Shown here: in pieces, positions 7,235 through 13,219 of the stretch
How positions within the stretch are numbered: position 1 is the stretch's first letter
Layout of the letters: each line of letters starts with the position of its first letter
Source: JBBKXR01 sp037969585
GTDB lineage: Bacteria; Verrucomicrobiota; Verrucomicrobiia; Verrucomicrobiales; DEV007
Length of the DNA: 13,568 bases
Direction of reading: 5' to 3'
Assembly: GCA_037969585.1 (NCBI GenBank)
Contig: JBBKXR010000332.1
Coordinates: forward strand, 1 to 13,568
Translations under genes and position numbers: made by a program
The notes under the pieces: model-generated
What the model saw: the letters and a program-made list of their open reading frames with translations, nothing else
The model's database searches: none
Told to the model about the DNA's origin: nothing

Positions 7235-9859
7235 CTATTCCTGCTTCGTTTCAAGCTCGCGGACCTTCTTTTGCAGTTCCATGAGTTCCTTGCGCAGGTC
7301 GCCGATTTCGGGAGCCTGAGGTTGTCCGCCATTGATGATTTTAATCGCGGCATCGGCAGCCTTGGCGCGTTCGGACTCTCCATCTTCGTCGATCAGAAAA
7401 GTGTCGAGGACTGAAACGGAACGTTTGTCGCCGAGCGTTCCCAGCGCCTTCATGGCTCCGGTGCCGATGCTTTCTTTGGGGTGCTTAACGTAGCCGGTCA
7501 GGAAATCGCGAACGTCGTCACGCGACTCGGCATTTTCGTCGGAGACCAGGACCGCGAGCGAATTCATCACAGAAGCGAAATCCCTGGCCGTGAACTTCGA
7601 TTCGCTGGCGCGCAAGTAATCGAGGACCGGGCCGGCCATTGCTTCCTCTCTACCGACCTGCGCAGCACTGATCGCCTCGACCGCGATTCGATTGCGGAAT
7701 GAATCACGACGCATGGCGGCGAGCAGTATCGGCTCGGATCTGTCGGCAGAAAATTTACCAATCGACGACAGTGCCGCACTGACTACATCGGGATTTTTTT
7801 CGTTCTCGACCGTATCGACGAGCGCGGCGTAAGCCCTTTCGTCGAAGAATTTACCTATCGAGAAAGCAACCTGCTGACGAACCCTTGCGTCGTCTTGCTG
7901 ACGCGATGCCAGCAAGGCGTCGAGCGCCTGTTCGCTGTGGGTTTTCTCCAGAGCTTGGGCCGCTTCGATTCGGACCCCATAAAATTCATCACCATTCAGT
8001 CGTGCCTTGAGTTTGTCGATGCTGTCCGCATCCTTTCGGCCACCAAGATGTTGCACCGCGAACAGACGACCGATCATGTCATCTTTGAGCTCGAGCTGAG
8101 TGTGCAGCAGAGAGTTGGCAGGCTTGAAATCGACGTCCGCTAGAACCGTGTATTCCGGGTCGATTCGCACCGCGGTCGGTTTGCCGGGTAGTTCCCAGGA
8201 GAAGCTCTCCTTTTTCTGAGTGATGTCGGCGACGAAGTTATGAATACCCTCTTCGGTGATCAATCGGACCGGGAGGGGCAAACGAAACAGCATCACTCGA
8301 TCACTGATCTTCTGAGTCTGCTCAACGGTAACCGTGGCTTTCTTTTTTTCCTGATCCCAAGCGTAACTGACCTTAAATTCCGGCTCACCGCCATGGTGAA
8401 CCCATTGATCAAAATAGCGCTCCCATGATCGCCCGGATAATTCCTCAATGACCTCCATCAGGTCTCGCGTCACTACGACCTGACCGCGATGTCGCTCGAG
8501 ATAGGTTCGGATACAGTCGCCAAACAACTCATCGCCGAGCTGCGATCTGAGCATGTGCAATACCCAGGCACCTTTCGGATAGGCGCGATAATCGAATTGC
8601 TCCCACGCGTCCTCGTATCCGCGCCAGGTGATTGGCTTATCATCCGTGGATTTCAGAACTCCCTTCGCGTCCCGATACAGACCGTAGAGCATCGAGTCAC
8701 GACCGTTCTTTTCCTGCTCGTAGAGGTGAGTGTAGTAGGTGGCAAAACCTTCGTTCAGCCATAGCTGCGACCAATCCTGACAGGTTACTAAATCGCCGAA
8801 CCACTGGTGAGCTACCTCATGTGCGTCGAGCCGGTGCGAAGTGTGAATATTTTCTGATGCTGCCGAAAAAAGCGTGCCCGTGGTCAACGTCGTGACGCTG
8901 GTGTTTTCCATCCCGCCAGCGATGAAGTCCGAGACGCAAACGCTGAAGTATTTGTCCCATGGATAATCGATGCCGATCTCTTTTTCGAAGAATCCTATGA
9001 TCGATTTGGTATCTCGAAACGAGTTAGCCGCCTGTTCGAATTCCGACGGCGGAGTGTAGAATGCCAGCGGCAGTTCGCCGTGTCGGTCTTCGAGTTTCTC
9101 CAAATGTCCGGCCACGACCGAGATCAAATAGTTGACGTGTGGCTTGTCCTGCAGCCAGTGATGCGCTACCAAACCAGTGGCGTTGTCTTTTTCAGAACTG
9201 AGCAGCCGCCCGTTGGAAAGCACGGTCATTCCCTCCGGAACCCGGCATATCACTTCGGTAGTAAACCGCTCATTCGGATAATCATAGCCCGGAAACCAAT
9301 GCCGATGCCTCTCCGGCTCGCCCTGTGTCCACGCATGGTCATCCCCCGTCGGGTAGCCCATCGCCTCGGTGCGGAAATACCAACCCTCGCGCGGCTCACA
9401 GTGGTGCTGAATGGTCACCACCGTTTCGCTGCCAACCGGTATCGCTTTTGCAAAAGTGATTTCCAGCTTGTCCTCTGACGTCATTTGAAAACTATCCACT
9501 TCTTGCGTCGCTTCGATCGAATCAATCTCGAGATCAACTGCATCGAGTTCGAGAGTTCGCAGCGGGTCACCGATTGGGGAAAATCGAATAAGAGTTTCGA
9601 CCTTAAGTGTCCGCGCCACGAAATCGGGGGTGATATCGAGTTTGAGGTGATCGATGTCGATACGGCGATCACGCGCATAGTGGTCGGTCGCGCCACCGGC
9701 ATCAGCCTTATCATCCAGCGATCGCGCGTTTGACGAACGCAGCAACCAGTCGCGTTTCTGCGCACAGCATTCCCATCCCTGGTGGGTGTGTTCCTCCGCA
9801 ATACTGCTCGCTATCGACGCGGCGAAAACCAAGGCAATGAACGGTCCAAAAAATCTCAT
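7235..9859 (-). CDS. Secreted M1-family zinc metallopeptidase (aminopeptidase) with C-terminal HEAT-like repeats
   Basis: M1 peptidases remove N-terminal residues from peptides using one zinc ion. The family hallmarks are present: the exopeptidase motif GGMEN at 315-319, zinc site HEVAH at 347-351 followed 19 residues later by Glu370 in WLNEGFA, and a candidate catalytic Tyr427 in AYPKG. The N-terminus MRFFGPFIALVFAASIASSIA is a signal peptide, so the enzyme is probably periplasmic or secreted. A beta-rich N-domain covers about 55-240, the catalytic domain about 240-480 and a beta-sandwich about 490-580. From about 590 to 845 come helical pairs resembling HEAT repeats. The last 23 residues (DLRKELMELQKKVRELETKQE) look like a short coiled coil. 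A vicinal CysCys sits at 31-32, just after the signal peptide. The 874 residues are usual for the family. No Shine-Dalgarno sequence precedes the ATG. The natural substrate is unknown. Confidence 0.95.
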   Translation of the reverse strand: MRFFGPFIALVFAASIASSIAEEHTHQGWECCAQKRDWLLRSSNARSLDDKADAGGATDHYARDRRIDIDHLKLDITPDFVARTLKVETLIRFSPIGDPLRTLELDAVDLEIDSIEATQEVDSFQMTSEDKLEITFAKAIPVGSETVVTIQHHCEPREGWYFRTEAMGYPTGDDHAWTQGEPERHRHWFPGYDYPNERFTTEVICRVPEGMTVLSNGRLLSSEKDNATGLVAHHWLQDKPHVNYLISVVAGHLEKLEDRHGELPLAFYTPPSEFEQAANSFRDTKSIIGFFEKEIGIDYPWDKYFSVCVSDFIAGGMENTSVTTLTTGTLFSAASENIHTSHRLDAHEVAHQWFGDLVTCQDWSQLWLNEGFATYYTHLYEQEKNGRDSMLYGLYRDAKGVLKSTDDKPITWRGYEDAWEQFDYRAYPKGAWVLHMLRSQLGDELFGDCIRTYLERHRGQVVVTRDLMEVIEELSGRSWERYFDQWVHHGGEPEFKVSYAWDQEKKKATVTVEQTQKISDRVMLFRLPLPVRLITEEGIHNFVADITQKKESFSWELPGKPTAVRIDPEYTVLADVDFKPANSLLHTQLELKDDMIGRLFAVQHLGGRKDADSIDKLKARLNGDEFYGVRIEAAQALEKTHSEQALDALLASRQQDDARVRQQVAFSIGKFFDERAYAALVDTVENEKNPDVVSAALSSIGKFSADRSEPILLAAMRRDSFRNRIAVEAISAAQVGREEAMAGPVLDYLRASESKFTARDFASVMNSLAVLVSDENAESRDDVRDFLTGYVKHPKESIGTGAMKALGTLGDKRSVSVLDTFLIDEDGESERAKAADAAIKIINGGQPQAPEIGDLRKELMELQKKVRELETKQE

Positions 9860-9887
9860 GCCGGACGCTACGTCACAGAATCGGCTA

Positions 9888-9915
9888 TCGTCGAGCTTTT
9901 CAAACCCTTCGACGA
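9888..9915. promoter_or_regulatory. Inverted repeat upstream of the M1 peptidase start
   Basis: TCGTCGA at 9888-9894 and TCGACGA at 9909-9915 form perfect 7-base arms around a 14-base spacer. The nearer arm lies about 29 bases upstream of the peptidase ATG. It could be an operator or a leader hairpin. No regulator gene is visible in the window to pair with it. Confidence 0.3.
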
Positions 9916-9972
9916 GAACGTGATGCCGACGTCCCTGCGCCTTTCAGTGGACGAGTTTACTTCCCTGCATAT

Positions 9973-10010
9973 CGCCAACGCAAGGTCCACCTTTTGACAA
10001 AGGCGGCTAC
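9973..10010 (+). repeat. 38-bp diverged intergenic repeat, copy 1
   Basis: Runs from CGCCAACGCAAGG to GGCGGCTAC. It matches copy 3 (10093-10130) at 26 of 38 positions without gaps, most strongly at the two ends. Inside it CCTTT (9990-9994) pairs with AAAGG (9999-10003) around a TGAC loop, so it can form a hairpin. Confidence 0.55.
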
Positions 10011-10030
10011 GTAACGTCCAGAGGATCGGT

Positions 10031-10068
10031 GTAGCATCGGTCCGTCAGGCCGTGGGCCAACTGCCGGT
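10031..10068 (-). repeat. 38-bp diverged intergenic repeat, copy 2 (inverted)
   Basis: Read on the minus strand it ends in GATGCTAC and contains GGCCCACGGCCTGACGG. This resembles the GGCCAC...CTGACG...GCTAC core of copy 3, with one or two gaps. It is weaker than the copy 1/3 match. It also carries a TGAC that can be looped by GGCC and GGACC with one bulged base. It lies 20 bases from copy 1 and 24 from copy 3. Confidence 0.4.
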
Positions 10069-10092
10069 TAAGGGGAAGGCGAACGCCTCTTT

Positions 10093-10130
10093 CACCAACG
10101 CAAAGGCCACTCGCTGACGTTCGCAGCTAC
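10093..10130 (+). repeat. 38-bp diverged intergenic repeat, copy 3, overlapping the reductase stop codon
   Basis: Runs from CACCAACGCAAAGG to TCGCAGCTAC. The last four bases (CTAC) include the reverse complement of the TAG stop of the aldo/keto reductase gene, so the element sits exactly at the gene's 3' end. Just to its left, AGGC (10077-10080) and GCCT (10085-10088) form a small hairpin with a GAAC loop. Confidence 0.55.
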
Positions 10131-11167
10131 AATCTGCGCAAGCCGTCCTCGGTCATCGGATTGGGGATCTCGACGTGCAGGGCTTCGATCCGCTCCATCG
10201 TATCGGCATCGAGTTCGAGATCCGCTGCGGCGAGACTGACATCGAGTTGGTCGACGTGCGACACGCCGATGATCGTCGACGCGACAAAGTCGTGCTGCTT
10301 GCTCCACGCCACCACTAAGGTTACCAAATCGATACCGATGTCGTCGGCGATCTCTCCCAGGCGGCGCGTGGTTTCCAGTGAACGCTCATTGACAAAGCGC
10401 TCGGCCATCGCCTTCTGGCGAGGTCCGCCACCTTCAAGATACGCAGAGAACCGGGCACCGTCGGGGCGCGCTCCGTTGGCGTATTTCCCGGTTAGCAAAC
10501 CGCCGGCGATCGGCGAGTACGGCAGCAAGCTGACACCTTCCTGGCGGCACACCTGCGCAAGTTCGTTTTCACAGCGACGATTGATCAGGGAAAAATTGTT
10601 CTGCACCGTGTCGTAGCGGGCGAGACCGTGCAGATCCGACTCCCACAAACTTTTCATCACACCCCACGAAGTCTCGTTTGAGCAACCGATAACACGCACT
10701 TTCCCCTGTTGAACAAGATCGGTCAGAGCCGCCATGACATCCTCGTAGCGAGTGCCGTGGTCCGGCCAATGAGTCTGGTAAAGATCGATGTAGTCAGTCT
10801 GTAGGCGCTGCAAACTGCCTTCGACCGCGCGCATGATCTGATGCCGATCGAGTGCGGTCATACCGTGGCGAACTGGCGGCTTGAACCAACCATGGCCGGG
10901 ACCCGTGATCTTGGTGGCCAAGATCACCGAATCGCGATCCTTAGTCTTCAGCCAATTGCCGACAATCTCTTCAGTAAGTCCGAATTTCTCTGCAGACGGC
11001 GGCACCGGATACAATTCGGCAACGTCGAAGAAAGTGATGCCGGCATCGTATGCCTTGTCCATCACTGCATGGCCCATGGTCTCATCGGCCTGTTCTCCGA
11101 AAGTCATTGTGCCCATGCAAATGTCGGACACCACCACTCCACTTCTGCCTAGTCGTCGGTATTTCAT
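10127..11167 (-). CDS. Aldo/keto reductase, Tas-like
   Basis: Cytoplasmic NADPH-dependent oxidoreductase of the AKR superfamily; these enzymes reduce aldehydes and ketones in a TIM barrel. The catalytic tetrad is visible: Asp48 and Tyr53 in FFDVAELY, Lys86 in LATK and His133 in YQTHWPD. The stretches MGTMTFGEQ, VAELYPVPP, IVGNWL and RLQTDYIDLYQTHWP closely resemble E. coli Tas as I remember it, and the 346-residue length also fits. The physiological substrate cannot be read from sequence. The start MKYRRLGRSG is the family's usual N-terminus; no Shine-Dalgarno sequence precedes it. It follows a strong terminator, so it probably has its own promoter in the 34 bases between (a weak TTGTTT, 18 bases, TAGAAA is possible). 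Its TAG stop lies inside a 38-bp intergenic repeat. Confidence 0.93.
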   Translation of the reverse strand: MKYRRLGRSGVVVSDICMGTMTFGEQADETMGHAVMDKAYDAGITFFDVAELYPVPPSAEKFGLTEEIVGNWLKTKDRDSVILATKITGPGHGWFKPPVRHGMTALDRHQIMRAVEGSLQRLQTDYIDLYQTHWPDHGTRYEDVMAALTDLVQQGKVRVIGCSNETSWGVMKSLWESDLHGLARYDTVQNNFSLINRRCENELAQVCRQEGVSLLPYSPIAGGLLTGKYANGARPDGARFSAYLEGGGPRQKAMAERFVNERSLETTRRLGEIADDIGIDLVTLVVAWSKQHDFVASTIIGVSHVDQLDVSLAAADLELDADTMERIEALHVEIPNPMTEDGLRRL

Positions 11168-11200
11168 CTTGTGATTTTTCTACGTTGAACGGTTGGCTGT

Positions 11201-11239
11201 AAACAAAAAGCCGGATGTCGAGTCGTCAACATCCGGCTT
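11201..11239 (-). terminator. Intrinsic terminator of the isomerase/hydrolase operon
   Basis: Perfect 11-base arms AAGCCGGATGT (11208-11218) and ACATCCGGCTT (11229-11239) enclose a 10-base loop. On the minus strand the hairpin runs straight into a T-rich tract (complement of 11201-11209). It starts 29 bases past the stop of the isomerase-like gene. It separates that operon from the reductase gene. Confidence 0.92.
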
Positions 11240-11267
11240 CAAAGGAATTGCGTTTCCCCGTAGGAGA

Positions 11268-12113
11268 TCAGCCTTCGATGAGCGGCACCAGGTTTTCCTT
11301 GCACCAAACACCGTTCTGCATGGTCACGCCATCGGGATCACCGACCGCTTCGTGAGCTTCATCTTCGCAGATGATCCAGCCTTCGTAATTGCGCACCGTC
11401 AGCCATTCGGTGATGGCGTGGAAGTCGAGTTTGCCAGTGCCCATCTTCGACCACGGCTCCGGGCCGTTGCCACTGAAGTCTTTGTAATGAATGTGATTCA
11501 CCAAGTGTCCCCATTTGGTCATGGTTTCGATGACATCCATGCCGCCACGGGCGATGTGTCCGACGTCAGGCGTCCAGCCAGTGACGCGAGGGTCGAGGCT
11601 GTTGAGAATCACGTCGTAATCCTCCGGAGTGCGTACGATCGACGGTGGCGGGCTGTTCGGGTGAAAAGAACAAACCAAGCCTGCGTCGACGCCCCGCTGG
11701 GAAACCGCGTTGACGTTTTTCGCCATATTCAGACGGCGCTCATGGAGGTCTTTGCGGCCCATCGGCAAGGGAACGGTGCTGAGCTTGGCACCCGGGAACT
11801 GTTTGAGGGTGTCGATGGTGTATTTGGCGGCTGTCTTTTCCTCATCAGTCTCGCCAACTTGATCCCATGCGCAGACCAGCGACAAGCCGGCCAGTTCCAT
11901 GTTGTGTTTGTCGAGGCAAGCTTTCAGTTTGGCTGGGTCTTTGAGATCGCCGAGCCAGTAGTCGGGAAATGGCGTAAGCACCATCGGTTCGATGCCGGTG
12001 AAGCCTGCTTCCGACGCGACTTTGATCATGTGATCGAGCTTGTTGTTGTAAGCTTCGCCGGTACCCTGCATGAACCAGGTATAGACTTGAGAACCGAATT
12101 TAATTTTCGACAT
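11268..12113 (-). CDS. Sugar phosphate isomerase/epimerase-like TIM-barrel protein (xylose isomerase-like / AP endonuclease 2 fold)
   Basis: A 281-residue cytoplasmic protein, typical length for this fold. Members isomerise, epimerise or dehydrate sugars and cyclitols using a divalent metal. Candidate metal ligands sit at strand ends: Glu42 in GFTGIEP, His151 in SFHPNSP, Asp183 and His186 in TPDVGHIARGG, His207/His209 in NHIHYKDF and Glu250 in WIICEDEA. The GH-x-x-x-GG-x-D and H-x-H-x-KD patterns are what suggest IolE- or hydroxypyruvate-isomerase-like relatives, but the exact reaction is not assignable. No signal peptide. The start MSKIKFGSQ is preceded by TAAAAAA, with no Shine-Dalgarno sequence. 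It lies 72 bases downstream of the hydrolase gene on the same strand and is followed by a strong terminator, so the two are likely co-transcribed. Confidence 0.88.
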   Translation of the reverse strand: MSKIKFGSQVYTWFMQGTGEAYNNKLDHMIKVASEAGFTGIEPMVLTPFPDYWLGDLKDPAKLKACLDKHNMELAGLSLVCAWDQVGETDEEKTAAKYTIDTLKQFPGAKLSTVPLPMGRKDLHERRLNMAKNVNAVSQRGVDAGLVCSFHPNSPPPSIVRTPEDYDVILNSLDPRVTGWTPDVGHIARGGMDVIETMTKWGHLVNHIHYKDFSGNGPEPWSKMGTGKLDFHAITEWLTVRNYEGWIICEDEAHEAVGDPDGVTMQNGVWCKENLVPLIEG

Positions 12114-12120
12114 TTTTTTA

Positions 12121-12143
12121 GGAGTTAGGAGATGGGAGATGGG
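12121..12143. repeat. Short 7-base tandem repeat before the isomerase-like gene
   Basis: Plus strand reads GGAGTTA, GGAGATG, GGAGATG, GG: three units of period 7, two identical. It ends 7 bases from the ATG on the minus strand, within the hydrolase/isomerase spacer. On the transcribed strand it gives a pyrimidine-rich leader (CTCC-type), the opposite of a Shine-Dalgarno sequence. Confidence 0.6.
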
Positions 12144-12185
12144 TTTTAGTAGAGAGCAGGCGGTCGCGCCTTCTGAATCGAGCGC

Positions 12186-12989
12186 TTAGTGCGCTTTCAG
12201 CCATTCGAGAACGCGCGGGTTGAAGTCGTCCATGCACTCCCAGTGGAAGGCGTGGCCGGCGTTGTCGTAGAGGTGCTGGTCGCAGTTGGGGATACCCGCA
12301 GCAACCTGATCGTTCATCCACTTTGGAGTGAAAACATCGTCTTTGCCACCGATCACTAGACACGGTGCCTTGATGTCACCGAGCTGGCCGACGACGTCGT
12401 GATTGATGCATGCTGCCGCCTGGCCTTCGAGGCCGTGCAGCGGTTGCGGGTCAGGGTTGTTGGCGGCTTCTTTCAGGCCATCCTGAAGGCCGGCAAAGGC
12501 TTCGTCGTTATCCCAGAAACTCTTGGTGAAAATCAGCAACTGCACCCATTCCATGAATTCTTCCGGGCGGAGGCGAGCCTTGCAGTCGGCCATGTGCTTA
12601 AATGTCGCGGCAGCGTAGCGGTCGCATTTCGCCCAAGGGCACATCAGTACTGCGCTTTTGACCTTGTCAGGGTGACGCAGCATGAGCTGCTGTGCAATGA
12701 TGCTGCCCATCGAAACGCCAACCACCCGAGCCTGCGGAATGTCGAGGGCGTCCATCAGACCGGCGTAGTCGTCAGCCATCATCGCGCTGTTGTATTCGCC
12801 TTCGGGTTTGTCGCTCTGGCCGACGCCACGATTGTCGGGATAAATGCAGCGAAAGTCTTCCTTCCAAGCATCGGCGTGCGCATCCCAGACACCACCGGGA
12901 GCGGTGATCCCCATGATCATGATAAGCGGTTCGCCGGAGCCACGCTCCTCGTAATACATCTGAATTCCGTTAGTTTCGACGTGGGGCAT
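12186..12989 (-). CDS. Alpha/beta hydrolase
   Basis: A 267-residue cytoplasmic hydrolase of the alpha/beta fold, similar in overall pattern to enol-lactonase and RutD/MhpC-like enzymes. The nucleophile elbow GVSMGS gives Ser93. The acid is probably Asp218 in GGKDDVFTP and the base His246 in NAGHAFHW. The motif DNRGVGQSD near 52-60 is typical. The oxyanion region is MGITAPGG rather than the common HG-x-x-x form. A cap domain of about 60-80 residues (roughly 120-200) separates the core halves. The bond hydrolysed (ester, lactone or C-C) cannot be decided. A small hairpin AGCGC/GCGCT (12181-12195) overlaps the stop codon but has no T-tract, so read-through into the isomerase-like gene 72 bases on is likely. 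No Shine-Dalgarno sequence precedes the ATG. It is divergent from the aldolase gene. Confidence 0.9.
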   Translation of the reverse strand: MPHVETNGIQMYYEERGSGEPLIMIMGITAPGGVWDAHADAWKEDFRCIYPDNRGVGQSDKPEGEYNSAMMADDYAGLMDALDIPQARVVGVSMGSIIAQQLMLRHPDKVKSAVLMCPWAKCDRYAAATFKHMADCKARLRPEEFMEWVQLLIFTKSFWDNDEAFAGLQDGLKEAANNPDPQPLHGLEGQAAACINHDVVGQLGDIKAPCLVIGGKDDVFTPKWMNDQVAAGIPNCDQHLYDNAGHAFHWECMDDFNPRVLEWLKAH

Positions 12990-13018
12990 ATCGGTCTGTT
13001 CTGGCTGAGGTGAAGGAT

Positions 13019-13060
13019 AAAATAAAACCCGCCCGGAAAGCAGTCCAGCGGGGCATTTTT
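13019..13060. terminator. Imperfect hairpin with T/A tracts on both sides in the divergent intergenic region
   Basis: CCCGC (13028-13032) pairs with GCGGG (13048-13052); after a small bulge GGA (13035-13037) pairs with TCC (13044-13046). On the plus strand it is followed by GCATTTTT and on the minus strand by TTTTATTTTAT, so it could act in either direction. It stands only about 30 bases before the hydrolase ATG. It would therefore be an attenuator for a minus-strand transcript starting upstream, or a barrier between the two divergent units. Confidence 0.45.
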
Positions 13061-13219
13061 CCTAAACCAAAGCGGTCAACGATCCAAGCAGAAATTCCTG
13101 CAGGTACACGTTCTGCCGTATTCGACACACCCTTGTTGCAGCATTTTGCACAGTGATGCGCTAGTATGCGGCGCTTGAGGTTGAGATTTTGCAGCCTCCA
13201 TGATAACCCTTCGCCAGCT

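Noticed and set aside
7218..7242. Bidirectional terminator between the convergent genes
   Set aside because: The symmetry is short, interrupted and AT-rich, and it overlaps both stop codons; too weak to call.
9973..10130. CRISPR-like array (three 38-bp units with 20- and 24-base spacers)
   Set aside because: Copies are only moderately alike, the middle one is inverted, and no cas gene is nearby.
11193..12128. 311-codon plus-strand reading frame
   Set aside because: Fully antisense to the isomerase-like gene, whose metal-ligand motifs and terminator are clear; the product resembles no family.
12399..13013. 204-codon plus-strand reading frame
   Set aside because: Antisense to the alpha/beta hydrolase, which has a complete catalytic triad.
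13143..13167. Sigma-70 promoter for the aldolase (TAGTAT near 13162 as -10)
   Set aside because: No -35 box at 16-18 bases; the nearest candidate (TTGCAG) is about 20 bases away.
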